Assembly: GCA_031213475.1 (NCBI GenBank)
Contig: JARUPZ010000019.1
Coordinates: 5,989,357 to 6,053,356 of the forward strand
DNA: 64,000 bases
Source: Nereocystis luetkeana
Lineage: Eukaryota; Sar; Phaeophyceae; Laminariales; Laminariaceae
Direction of reading: 5' to 3'
The translations under genes were made by a program, and so were the position numbers. The notes beneath the pieces are model-generated. The model saw only the letters and a list, made by a program, of their open reading frames with translations. It did not search any database and was not told the DNA's origin. The number at the start of each line of letters is the position of its first letter. Within the stretch, counting starts at the first letter, position 1. Positions 54,001 through 63,079 of the stretch are shown in pieces.

Positions 54001-57000
54001 ACGCTTGCTGTTTCGTACGGTGGTACGTAAGATAGGTATGATAGGAAGCATCTCGTTCCCGTTTGAACATTTTTTATTTTATTTTTTTTTTGCTCATCCC
54101 ATTTATTATCTTCGCACATCTTCTTCTCTCTCTCCTTCCAACTCGTAACTCAGATCCGGGGTCACATAGCAGGCTCTTCTACCCCCTTCCCGCTACGGTA
54201 CGTGCCTTCATTTTTATCGCGAGAAGATTTCAGCCTTTTCTTCCCTCGTCGACTCGCATCGAATTGTGCTTACCCACGCTGTAAGGCGCTCTCAACAATT
54301 GAATCCTTTTTTATTTTTATTTTTGTAAATAAAGTCAAAGTCCGACCCACCTGGGGCTCGAACCCAGGACTCAAACAAGTAGAATTCGAGGTTAGCCACT
54401 TGAACCACCGGGGCGACCGGTAATACGTACTATGACTATTAGAACTCCTATACATACTGACATACACACATACGCCTGGCCGATGGTATTTTGTATTTTG
54501 TGCATCATCGCCATTTTTTCCCGTCTCCCTTCTCCTCGGATTTCGCCATACAGCAGCAGTACCTGGTACAGGCAGATACTGCTGCTGTTATCAATGTTTG
54601 ATATGAACCCCTTTAGAACCGCAGTCCCGTTTTGGGGACAAACTACTTGAAAATTGAGTGGTTTGTCCCCAAAACGGGACTGCGGTTCTAAAAGGGTTAA
54701 TAGTACTATTGATACTTGGTACCTGGTGTGCAGGGTCGAAGGTTGTTGTACCAGGTATTCGCAACCAGCCCCACGATGTTCAACATTGCACCGCCGTATA
54801 CCACGTGTGATGAAGTTCCGAGCCAAATGTTTTTCGAGAACAAGGGAGAGACACACGAAGAAGATGGATGGCGGCTTCGGAAAGACCTCTCGTTGAGACC
54901 TTTCCATGGATCGATTGATGCATCGCTCGGCATTATTACTAGGGTGTTGCAACTCTCTTCGTTATGGAGAGGACCAGTTGTTGCGAAAATCGTCCCAAAA
55001 GGGATGGTGTTGTCGTATATACCACGCCTGTTATACGAGCAGTATTATGTACGTACCACTCTGTCCCGAAATATGATCACCGTTTGGTTTAACAAATAGT
55101 GTAAAACCGGTGTCTATGTTATAGGATAGATTGGTAGGTTATTTTTCATGTCATCGTATTAATAGTATGCCAGTTGATACTTTCTACTGTACTACTGCTG
55201 TATGTATTACATACAGTAGTATCGTATACAGTATCGTACTATTAATATTAATACATAAGGCTGTGTGTACTGCTGTTATAGCTTTCGAATAACATCGTAT
55301 CACACCATGATATCGATGACAACCAGGGCATCATCCTACACCTGGTATAATATGTACCTGTACCTTTCCTCAGAGTAGTCCAAGATTTCGTCGAAACTCA
55401 TCTCTGCAAGCCGCGTGTGATACTTCGGTCGCGTGGTACTGCGGACGGGTTTAGTAGGTATGAGAGAGCAATATTATGTATCAGGAATCGTGTAAATACC
55501 TGATAACTGGAATATACCTGGTACCTGGTACCAGGTATCATATTGGCTCGCAAATGTGAATGAAGCGTATCGCGACGGGGTGAAATTTCTGAACTTCTTT
55601 ACGGCCAAAAACAAGAAAATAAGAACATGCGCCCTTTGCCCGCCTCTCGTCACCGACCCCTACCTTTTCATGCGTCCATGCCATCATGTCTACATTGAAG
55701 CTGGATGAGAGATTTTTGGCAGTACATGAACCGTTCTTCAGCTGTAAAAACCGATTCTACCTCCCTCTATAGCCCTGCGAACCCTCCCGAGCGCGCGATA
55801 CGACCGCATTCGCCTCCCCCATATTGAGGTGCTGCCGCTGTTCGATCCAGTGCTATGTTCTACAGCACACCGCCCTTGCCGAATCCCTCTCTCGCTCGCC
55901 GGCGGAAGAGGGTGTTGCTGTTGCCGCGTGCCCTCCCCCCCCCCCCCCCCCCCCGTCACGGCCTCCGTGACTTTTCTTTTAATCATTGCGCTTGCCCCCC
56001 CCCCATCCCTCCGAGTGTACCAGGCCCGGTTTGACCGTGCACACAGTTTTTTTCACCGTTCGTGCGTACGTATCAATGCTTTTGTCCTGTCAAGTGAAAT
56101 CACGTCACGATCTCATCATCCCACATCATCTTCCCTTTTTGCCTATGTTTGTCTGTGTCTGTCTGTCTGTCTGTCTGTCTGTCGGTATGTCGGTCTGTCT
56201 GTCCGTATGTCTGTCTGTCTGTATGGTATGTATTTCTCTCCCTCTCTCTCTGACTCTCTCTCCTTCTATTTTATCTCGCTCTGTCTCTCACTCCCCCTCT
56301 CTCTATCTCTCTGTCCCTCTCTCCCGCGTGCCGGGTAAAAACCCAGGCGCGTTTGGTAATCGTCACCGGCGCGCGGCCTCAGGTTTCGCTGCTGATGCGT
56401 CAAGCCGGGATTAAGGAGGAGTTCAGAGACGATTTGCGCGTCACTAGCAAGGAAGCTCTTCAGGTATATATTACGGGGGACTATATTAAATAGGTCCTAC
56501 GGTACACACAAAACCTCTATATTTACCTATTTTTACTAACAATATTTGGTCCTGTTTACTATGGTCCCCCGTATTAGGAAACTGCGCTAACTTACCGCGC
56601 GACGTGAATTCACCCTTTTTTAACTGCTGATGAACTGATCCAGCTGTATATCCAGATGGTTTTCCCCCGAAATATTGGAAGGGGATGAAAGCTGAACAAA
56701 CAAAAGGATTTACGGCCTGGGATTTACACAAGTGCAACGCGCATGATATCATGGCAAACATATTAGCGGACGTGGTGCATATGTTACCCAAAAAAACATT
56801 TTTTTTTCTTGAACCCACCACGCTTCCACAATCCACCGTGTATCCCCCCCCCCCAGTTCCGTTTCGGAAGAGATGCGTCGTCAATGGTCAATTTACAATT
56901 GCAAGTAACAAATGAGCACCCCCCCTCCCCCCTCCCCCTTCCCCCTCCCTCCCCCCCCCTCCCTCCTCCCCTTGCGAGCAGGCGGTGAAAGCGGCAGCCG

Positions 57001-60000
57001 GGTTCGTCCGCATCGAGGTAGAGAGCGCCTTGACTAGGGGGGGCAGGGGGGGCAACTCCGGTGGCCTTCACGTTTCTGGGGGAAACTACTACTCCGCTCA
57101 GCCGATCGGGGTTAGGGACGGGCTCGATTATGGATGCACGGGCGAGGTGCGCAAGGTCGAAGCGGGCAAGATCAGGTGGGCGAGAGAGAGAGGGAAGGGG
57201 AGGAGGGAGTGGGGAGGGGTTGGCGGGGGGGGGGAGCGGGGGAGGGGGAGGGGAGGGCGTCCTCGTCTTTGTATGTCCTTGGTTGGAGGATATGTGATTT
57301 TGTTGAGCAGGCGTTACTAAGTAATGGGGGGAGGAGGAGGAGGTGGTGGTGGTGTGGTGATGGCGGCGGCGGTGGTGGTGGTGGTGGGGTGGTGGTAGTG
57401 GTGGCGGCGGTGGTGGTGGTGGTGGTGGTGGTGGTGGTGGTGGTGGTGGTGGTGGCAGTGGTGATGGTGGACCGCACCGGCGCCAGGAGCGCCAGGAGCG
57501 CCGCTTTTCTGCGTGGTCGAGGATTACAACGAGTGTTGTCATAAATGGTTCCGAGGTAATTATCGTCTGACATATATGTAGTCGTCTTGAGGCCGTCTTG
57601 AGGCCGTCTACGGGGGACCATAGTAAATAGGACCAAGTATTGTTGGTAAAAAATAGCGAAATATATACCGGTAGTTTTTTTTGTGTGCACCGTTGGTCCT
57701 ATTTAGTGTGGTCCCCCGAAATAGTTTTTATAGATTTTTGTTATTGGATGTTTTGGTCGTCGTCCCGCGTGCGTGAACGCATGCACTACCCGCGTGGCTG
57801 CTGCCCCCTGGGAGATATTGGCACTTTTATTGCTCATTCTAAAAACACGCCACGAGCCGAATGTTGGTTCTGCTCTGTTTTTTTCTGCTTTGTCTTCTTT
57901 TTTTTCTTTTTTTTTTCTCTCTCCTAGTGGTTGTTTGTTTCTTTGGTTTGTGGCTTTGGCACGACGCGCCGCCGTCGTCGCGTTCGCTGCGCCGTCTCCC
58001 CCCCCTTGACGGCTGCACGCATGCGTCCGGCTCGACGAGCCGTTTCTCCCGCCCACCCCCTCAAATCCTTTTAGGACTGCAGTCCCGTTTGGGGGGCAAA
58101 CTACTTGTAATTTGAGTGGTTTTTCCTCACAAACGAGACTGCAGTTTTTGCCCTCGAAGGGTTAATTTAAGCCTTTCAGTAGTGCACTGCACAGGAACAC
58201 AAATTTGACTCTATTTCCAAGTAATTTGTTCACAAAACGGGAGTACGGTCCTTATATAGGTGAAGCGCCTTAGCGCTTCGATAGGACCGGCGGTGGGTGC
58301 CGTTTGTAGTCCCGCCGCCCCGATCAAGCCCTCTTATCGTATGCATGCCGGTATGTGCTGCAGTGCCAAGTGAAATATATACCAGGTATACAGACCATTA
58401 TTTGCTTTGACCGCTGCTGTCTTCCGCCGCTATTGATGTTGCCGCTGCTGTGTACCGCCGCTGCCGACGCCGCCCCCGCCCTGCGCCTCGTCCCCCGCCT
58501 CGTTCCGCCTTGTCCCCCCTCGCGCGTCGTGTTCGCCCGAACGGCGGCAGTGCCCAGCTCAATACGGGAGCGGTGGTAAACTTGACTTGCGTCGGCTACA
58601 GCGCCAGCGGAGAGGTGAGGGAAAACACTAGCGGGTGCGGCAGTGGCGGGCGTGGGGGCGGCGGCGGTGGTGGGGGGGTGGGTGTACTCATTATCATGCA
58701 GGGCCGTAGTCGTATATGACCGTAGACCCTTGCATCTCTACAATGCCGGGACGGAGCGCCTCTGGATTCCACCGACCAGGCTGGCATTGCGTGCACCAAG
58801 CGTGTAGCACCGTGATGTGTTTGGCGAGTCGCATGAAGGGTGAGTTGCATCGTACTAAGAACCGCTACGTATTGAGGCGGGTTTTCTTGCGTATGGATGA
58901 CAGCGTCATGGAATTGATTTATTTCCTGGTGAGGCCACCTCCAGAGACAGCAATGGGTTCTTACTATGGAACTGCCTCGTGGGCGCCTTACCGTATACAC
59001 ACTGCGTGATACGAGCATCCCCCTTGAGCAGAGTTGAGATTCTCCCCGCACAAAAAGGATCTAGCTCGGCCGCCAGCAGTGATGCCCGCCGAAAAGAACC
59101 CAAGAAAAACGGTAACCTGGCTCTCTGGCTCACGCAGTGAAAGGCGTGCTTTACAGCGTCGTCGTCAACCGACGCCAATCCAACCTATATATATATATAT
59201 ATACCAAGTATATAATATAGGAGGGAGTTAAGTGCGGGTGGGGGGATGCTAATATTATTTGTGTTCGTTTGGCAAGCACCGAAAGACGAAACCCTCGAGC
59301 CAAAAGCGAGCCTTAGTCATTTGACCATTGACCATGCATCCGTTTCGAGACGGAGCGTCGCTCCTATGTGCAATAGAGACGCACGCTCCAGCAGTTGGGC
59401 GCTCATTAAGTTGTTTCCGTGTATCACATACATTTTCTTTGCCAATCTTATCCCCTTCCTGGTTCGCCGCCCGTGGCCACCGTCTACCTCCCGCAGGATA
59501 GCGATCGTTTTCTCCCAGCTGTCTTAGTGAACCAAACTCCTCCGTGTTACATTCGTCTATTTTCCCTCGTCTCCTCTTCTAACACGTTCCGTTCCTGCTT
59601 GTACATTTTGTATTTTCCTATTACCTGCAGGGGAGTTCCATTCTCTATTGCTGGGGGGCGTTCTCAATTGTTGCTTGCTCAGTCATTTGACCATTATCCA
59701 CACACCCCTTTCGAGACGGAGTAGAGGGAAGAGCGGGGGGGGGAGGGGGGGGGGGGGTGAGGAGGCGGTTGGGTTCGGTCTGGTCGAACCGGGTTTAAGA
59801 ATTTGGGGGTGATTCGCTTCAAGAGATGCCCTTCAAGACCGTTGTGGTAGCGGAATTTGTATCTCTTATACATCCGCACCCACCGTTCAAGTTGCGTGGG
59901 GTCAGAGTGGGGATATGTTTTGCAAGTATACAGGTCACACCCTACCCAGAAGCGACCGGGCTGGCCGGCGGAAAAGGCGCAGGAGCGTGATCTCGTGCTC

Positions 60001-63000
60001 TCTTCTCTACACTCCACCGTCGCCCGTGTCGTGCGCGCGCACCGTGTCGCCTTCCCCCCCCCCCCCCACCCACCCCCCCCGCCCGCACCGATGCATTACA
60101 CGAGCACACGCCCCCCAACCTTCTCTCTCCTTCGCTCTGCTTTTTTTTATTCATCTCTCCCTTTCCCTCTCCTTCTCCCTCTCCGATTTCCCTCTCCGTC
60201 TCCGTCTCCCGTCCTTATCCCCCCCCCCCCCCCCCCGCTCCTCTCGGTTGGCTTGGCTTGGCTGGGGTGGGCATCGGCCACCGACGTCTTAGGTGTTCAA
60301 TGTGGACAGCGTTGACCTTGCCGCCAAGTGCGCGGCGGCCCTCCGAGCGTCTAAGCTGGTCTACGTTACCGATGGCACGTTCCTCGAGGACATCGTAACA
60401 GGTCTGTGACAAACTCATCTAGCAAACGGTCACTTCAACGTTGCGCACGTAATTTGGTGGGGAGGCGGTATGTGGGGGCGGGGGAGGGGGGGGTGGGGGT
60501 ACTCGTCATCATGCATGGCCGTAATCGTAGATGACCATAGACCCTCGCATCCCTCTTTATACCATGCCGGGACGGAGCATGTCGGGTTTTCACTGACCGG
60601 GCAGACAGTTGCTCGCTTGCTTGCACCTAAGCGCGAAGCAAGCGCCGTGAGGTGTTGGGTGAGTCGCGTGAAGTGTGGGCAGCATCCTACTAAGAACCGC
60701 TTGTGAGGCGGACTTTCTTGCATGTGGATGACAGCGTCGAATTAACATATTTGTTTTTTTGGTGTGGCCACTTTAGCGGGAGTGGCGGTGGGGAGGTCGG
60801 TGGCGGGGGTCGGGGAGGGGGCGGGGGTGGGGCTGGGGACGAGGGTGGGAGTGGGGTTAGTTCTTCCGTTTGGACGTAAGAGAGGGGACGTTCCTACAGG
60901 ACGTAATAATACAGGGGACGTTCCTGGGCTCCTCCCCCCTCTTCCGCCCCCCCCTCCTCCTCCCCGTTCATGCAATATACGGGGTACTTGGTGACTGTTT
61001 TTTTTCTCGACAGGGGGTGGGTGGGCTTACATACGCACAGTAGTACGGATTTGTTCGTGATCGGCGTCCGCCCCATTGGCTGGGCACGGTGTCTATTTTT
61101 CTGTTTGTGCTGGTGCTGCTGGTGCTGCTGCTAATACTGCTGCTGCTGCTGCTGCCGCCGCCACCGCCGCCGCCTCCCCGTGCGCGTTTGTTTTTTTTTC
61201 TGTCAGAACAAAATCCGCGGCAGGCAGTGACGGGGTTATAGAGGGTTCCCATTCAGGCCAGCCTTTTATTTCTTTATCTGCACTTTGTTTGTTTGTTCCT
61301 GTTTCTCGGGGGGGTTCTTTGCGTCCGCTAATACGCGCCCGTTGTCCGTTGCCCGTCCGTTCGCGGTGGAGGCGGCAACAACGGCAGCAGCAGAAGTAGC
61401 ACCCATCGAGGGGCCCCCTTCCACCGCTCGACTGGCAAACAACCCAGCGCCCCCCCACCCCCCACCTACCCCCGACCTGCCCCTCCCCATTACTCCACCC
61501 GAGTTTTTGGTGCTATCTATCTAGCGACACCGTAAAGCGAGCCTCCATCTCTCGGAGGTTAGGCAGCTGGTGTCGCGCTACCGGCGAAAAATGCTTCCCC
61601 ATCCCCACTCCGACCCCCACCCCCACCCTACCCCCACCTTTCCCCCCCATCCCATCATCCCACCCCACCCCCCCCCACCCGACCACGGATCCGCCCCAGG
61701 CGACACGGTCATGAGCCTCCGTCTCTCGGAGGCGAGACAGCTGGTGTCGCGCTATCAGCAGAAGAAGAATAAGGACAAAGCCGCCGCCGCTGCCGAGACG
61801 GCGTCTCCGCCAATCCCAACGGGGAGCGTGGGCGCGAAGAGGGGAGGGGTGAAGGGGCAAGCGCGCGGCGGAACCGAGGCAGGGCTGATGAAGCTCATGG
61901 ACAGAGCGGTCATGTCGCTGAGCAAGGTGGGCTGCTGTGCGTGGGTTGGGTTAGGTTGGGTTGGGATTGTTTTGGTTGGTTTGGGTCGGGTTGGGCTAGG
62001 TCTGTTTCATACTGGAAGGTGTGTCGTGTGGCGCTTGTCGGGGGGGAGGGGGGGGTGGTCAAGCGCCAGCCGGGACATTTTTTCGTCCTCTGAAGTATTG
62101 ACCTTGAGAAGCGCCCGCTCACCCCATCCCACCACTCCCACATGCACCTACAGTAGTTACCTGCACCTGCGACACCCGCCCACAGCACACACACGCCGAC
62201 GAGCTTGCTTTCCACTGGTTTCCTCTCTTTGAGTCGGGAAGGAACAAATCGCGCGTAGCTCAAGCGCCCCTTTCCTTTCCTCCCTTTCCACCACGCGACC
62301 TCTCTTTTAGCACACCTCATTCGTTCATCGTCTTCACTCTTGGAGGCTTCGCCCCCCCCGCCATATCTCTCTCCCCCCCCCTCTCCCCCTCCCCCCCCCC
62401 CCCCCCCCAAATGGTCATACGACTACGGCGATGCATGAACAAAAGTACACCCTCCCTCCGTTCCCTTTCTACCCCCTACCCCCTCCCTTTGCTTTCTTTG
62501 GCGGTCGCCACGGCTGGCCGGCGGCCGAGCTAGATCATTTGTGCGCGGTGGAGAGCCTTCACTCCGCACAAGGGGGATGGTCGTATCTACGTAGTGTGTA
62601 CATGGTGACGCACCCACGAGGCAGTTACATAGTGTACCCGTTGCTGCCTCTGGAAGTGGCCACACCAGAAAAAAAATGAACTAATTCAACGCCGTCATCC
62701 GTATGCAAGAAGATCCGCCCGCACAAACGGTTCTTAGTAGGATTGCAGCTCACCCTGCATGCGACTCGCAGAACACCTCACGGCGCTTCACACTCGGTGC
62801 AACAAGCAATGCCTGCCTGGTCGGTGAAAACCCTTCGTGCTCCGTCCCGGCACTGCAGGGATGCGTGAGTCTACGCTCATACAACCACGGCACTAAGATT
62901 GAACTCAGCCCCCCCCTCCTCCCTCCCCCCCCCCCCCGCCTTCATGTTTTTTTTTGTGTTCTTCTGCTGTTGCCCCGCCAGGGCGTGTCTAGGGCGCACA

Positions 63001-63079
63001 TCGTTCCTCCCTTTTCCGGAGCGCTTCTACAGGAGCTCTACACGCGGGATGGGGCCGGTTTGCTCATCTCGAGAGACAT
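50308..63079 (+). CDS. NAGS: N-acetylglutamate synthase (ArgA-type), plastid-targeted, 3' end beyond the window
   Basis: Makes N-acetylglutamate from glutamate and acetyl-CoA, the first step of arginine synthesis. Seven exons: 50308-51051, 56347-56463, 56982-57175, 58551-58614, 60293-60401, 61700-61926, 62982-63079; all phases agree. The start at 50308 puts a signal peptide first, although the frame is open to 50161. Order: signal peptide plus AAFAGMP (residues about 1-35); a Ser/His-rich transit region; then the amino-acid-kinase-like domain with FRGCAPYIRAH, GGEVLDDPGF, LVIVTGARPQ, SGGNYYSAQPIGVRDGLDYG, GYSASGEVFNVDSVD, VYVTDGTFLED, LRLSEARQLVSRY and ELYTRDGAGLLISRD. These match the ArgA-type synthase (N-terminal kinase fold) in order. 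The C-terminal GNAT domain is absent from the window, so the gene must continue past 64000. It diverges from the MYST gene. An acetylglutamate kinase is less likely because of the order FRGCAPYI, GARPQ and the YTRDG motif. Confidence 0.92.
51585..51900 (+). repeat. Family D dispersed repeats, two adjacent copies
   Basis: 51585-51700 (CCCTAGGATAGGGAATCAGG, GTACTGCTGTAG, AGAAATAACGGTT) and 51768-51900 (CTCTAGGATTGAAGAGTCGG, CACGGACACTGGTTGTGCTG, ending near GTTGTTGTTGATGTTGTTG). Confidence 0.65.
53050..53168 (+). repeat. Family D dispersed repeat
   Basis: TTCTAGGGTTGAAGAATCGG, CACGGACACCGGTTGTTCTG, AGAAAGAACGGTTTAGTGTG, ending at CTGTTGTTGTAAAAC. Close to 51768-51900. Confidence 0.65.
53484..53868 (+). 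mobile_element. MITE-1 copy 7, split by a family D insertion
   Basis: 53484-53583 holds the left end (CACGGGGGACCATAATCG) and interior to CTCCTATTTAGTATTG. The matching right terminus TGCTCCCCCGTAATAGC appears only at 53848-53866. Between them is a (TTG)n run and a reversed family D copy (53590-53695), so a later insertion split the MITE. Confidence 0.7.
54143..54265 (+). repeat. Family E dispersed repeat
   Basis: CTCGTAACTCAGATCCGGGG, AGGCTCTTCTACCCCC, TTTTTATCGCGAGAAGATTT, TTCCCTCGTCGACTCGCATC. Closest to the 27771 copy. Confidence 0.75.
54300..54422 (-). mobile_element. tRNA-like SINE head (or tRNA pseudogene)
   Basis: On the minus strand a box A-like GTGGTTCAAGTGG and a perfect T arm (CTGGG TTCGAGC CCCAG, box B GGTTCGAGCCCC) lie at tRNA spacing. 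The acceptor stem does not pair, so it is not a working tRNA. It is followed by GGACTTTGACTTTATTTAC and an A-rich AAAAATAAAAATAAAAAA tail, as in tRNA-derived SINEs. Confidence 0.6.
54607..54699. mobile_element. MITE-2, near-perfect hairpin (copy 1)
   Basis: CCCTTTAGAACCGCAGTCCC / GTTTTGGGGACAAACTACTT on the left, with AGTGGTTTGTCCCCAAAACG and GGACTGCGGTTCTAAAAGGG on the right. Arms are about 40 bp with an approximately 10-base loop. Confidence 0.88.
56155..56330 (+). repeat. (TCTG)n then (CT)n tract
   Basis: GTCTGTCTGTCTGTCTGTCT, passing into TCTCTCCCTCTCTCTCTGAC. It ends about 15 bases before the NAGS exon 2 acceptor and may act as its pyrimidine tract. Confidence 0.9.
56347..56463 (+). CDS. 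NAGS: NAGS exon 2
   Basis: 39 codons, phase 0/0: ARLVIVTGARPQVSLLMRQA, then GIKEEFRDDLRVTSKEALQ. GARPQ and LRVT are diagnostic of ArgA-type synthases. The acceptor is AAACCCAG and the donor GTATAT. A MITE-1 copy starts only 7 bases past the donor. Confidence 0.92.
56470..56576 (-). mobile_element. MITE-1 copy 8 (NAGS intron 2)
   Basis: ATTACGGGGGACTATATTAA, ATAGGTCCTACGG, inner AACAATATTTGGTCC, then GTTTACTATGGTCCCCCGTA. It begins 7 bases after the exon 2 donor. Confidence 0.92.
56853..56975 (+). mobile_element. LINE-A 3' tail fragment in NAGS intron 2
   Basis: GTTTCGGAAGAGATGCGTCG, then TCAATGGTCAA and AACAAATGAGCACC correspond to the LINE-A terminus, followed by about 60 bases of C and CT runs that lead to the exon 3 acceptor at 56981. 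The tail may therefore serve as the polypyrimidine tract of this intron. Confidence 0.6.
56982..57175 (+). CDS. NAGS: NAGS exon 3
   Basis: Encodes VKAAAGFVRIEVESALTRGG, a short Gly-rich link, then HVSGGNYYSAQPIGVRDGLD and YGCTGEVRKVEAGKI. The acceptor GCGAGCAG follows a 70-base poly-C/CT tract. The donor is GTGGGC in phase 2. Confidence 0.92.
57310..57465 (+). repeat. (GGT)n tract (NAGS intron 3)
   Basis: GGAGGAGGAGGTGGTGGTGG and similar for about 150 bases, G-rich on the transcript strand, so potentially quadruplex-forming. Confidence 0.92.
57609..57724 (+). mobile_element. MITE-1 copy 9 (NAGS intron 3)
   Basis: TACGGGGGACCATAGTAAAT, AGGACCAAGTATTGTTGG, then TGGTCCTATTTAGTGTGGTC and CCCCGAAATA. 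The interior carries a GGTAGTTTTTTTTG insertion. Confidence 0.92.
58063..58165. mobile_element. MITE-2 (copy 2, diverged), NAGS intron 3
   Basis: TTTTAGGACTGCAGTCCCGT, GGGGGGCAAACTACTTG, GAGTGGTTTTTCCTCACAAA, CGAGACTGCAG and CGAAGGGTTAA follow the order of the 54607 copy, with more arm mismatches. A further fragment (CACAAAACGGGAGTACGGTC) is at 58233-58253. Confidence 0.75.
58551..58614 (+). CDS. NAGS: NAGS exon 4
   Basis: Short exon: AQLNTGAVVNLTCVGYSASG then E. It enters in phase 2 after GGCGGCAG and leaves in phase 0 at GTGAGG. The start was chosen because a nearer AG (CCCAG) breaks the frame, whereas this one gives the NIVLLS-like strand and the GYSxxGE turn. Confidence 0.88.
58675..59145 (-). 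mobile_element. Family B retroelement, long copy (NAGS intron 4)
   Basis: Longest reverse copy. It starts at a G-rich plus-strand run (58655-58682), TGTACTCATTATCATGCAGG, and runs through all family B landmarks to about GGTAACCTGGCTCTCTGG. A short conserved frame on the minus strand (AAELDPFCA to PLLSLEVASP) resembles that of 62500-62680 (AAELDHLCA to PLLPLEVATP). This suggests the 5' part is the end of an ORF. Confidence 0.7.
59240..59625 (-). mobile_element. LINE-A fragment, longer copy (NAGS intron 4)
   Basis: The reverse complement matches 660-925: a GAAAACGATCGCTATCCTG block, GGTAGACGGTGGCCACGG, GGAAGGGGATAAGATTGGC and the ATGGTCAATGGTCAAATGAC terminus. The end has lost the usual AACAAATGA, and the C-rich tail (minus strand) is short. 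Confidence 0.65.
59655..59765 (-). mobile_element. LINE-A 3' tail fragment with poly-G on the plus strand
   Basis: TCAGTCATTTGACCATTATC to GAGACGGAGTAG is the reversed LINE-A terminus, followed at 59733-59757 by a G-rich run. Next to the longer copy at 59240-59625, it may be a second insertion at the same place. Confidence 0.5.
60293..60401 (+). CDS. NAGS: NAGS exon 5
   Basis: Encodes VFNVDSVDLAAKCAAALRAS, then KLVYVTDGTFLEDIVT. The acceptor is GTCTTAG, preceded by poly-C at about 60220-60236. The donor is GTCTGT in phase 1. VYVTDGTFLED is the nucleotide-site-like loop of the kinase fold. Confidence 0.92.
60480..60775 (-). mobile_element. Family B retroelement 3' end (NAGS intron 5)
   Basis: G-rich run, TACTCGTCATCATGCATGG, CCGTAATCGTAGATGACC, GGGACGGAGCATGTCGGG and so on, truncated at GGTGTGGCCACTTTAGC. 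It is followed by an unrelated G-rich (GGGGTG) tract. Confidence 0.7.
61524..61586 (+). pseudogene. Decayed copy of the start of NAGS exon 6 in intron 5
   Basis: GCGACACCGTAAAGCGAGCC, TCCATCTCTCGGAGGTTAGG and CAGCTGGTGTCGCGCTACC align with 61700-61762. One extra base (AAGCG for ATG) breaks the frame. It is preceded by CTAG at the acceptor position and separated from the real exon by 113 bases, almost wholly C-rich. Confidence 0.85.
61700..61926 (+). CDS. NAGS: NAGS exon 6 with low-complexity insert
   Basis: Encodes DTVMSLRLSEARQLVSRYQQ, then a Lys/Ala/Pro/Gly-rich segment of about 40 residues, then AGLMKLMDRAVMSLSK. The acceptor is CGCCCCAG after a C-rich tract and the donor is GTGGGC in phase 0. 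A decayed copy of its first 60 bases lies upstream at 61524-61586. Confidence 0.9.
62400..62930 (+). mobile_element. Family B retroelement (NAGS intron 6), with a second tail just upstream
   Basis: 62408-62455 is a tail-only copy (TGGTCATACGACTACGGC) after about 20 C. 62500-62925 is a long copy including GGCTGGCCGGCGGCCGAGC, CTTCACTCCGCACAAGGGGG, CTCTGGAAGTGGCCACACC, GGTTCTTAGTAGGATTGCAG and CCCTTCGTGCTCCGTCCC, to a C-rich tail that precedes the exon 7 acceptor. Confidence 0.7.
62982..63079 (+). CDS. NAGS: NAGS exon 7 (last one in the window)
   Basis: Encodes GVSRAHIVPPFSGALLQELY, then TRDGAGLLISRD. The acceptor is CCCGCCAG after a poly-C/poly-T stretch. The donor is GTGGGT in phase 2, inside what would be the Met codon after Asp. 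No later exon is recognisable before 64000. Confidence 0.88.

Larger units (their letters stand above)
51052..56346 (+). other. NAGS intron 1 (5.3 kb), repeat-filled
   Basis: Donor GTGAGC, acceptor AAACCCAG. Contains three or four family D copies, (TTG)n tracts, an interrupted MITE-1, one family E copy, a tRNA-like SINE head, a hairpin MITE-2 and a C/TCTG simple-repeat block (55930-56330). No nested gene is recognised. Confidence 0.85.

Noticed and set aside
54335-54420. Functional tRNA gene on the minus strand
   Set aside because: The T arm is perfect but the acceptor stem does not pair; better explained as a SINE head or pseudogene.
56784-57690. Long Pro-, Thr- and His-rich frames opposite NAGS exon 3 and the GGT tract
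   Set aside because: Antisense readings of C-rich and GGT simple sequence. The plus strand holds a recognisable NAGS exon.
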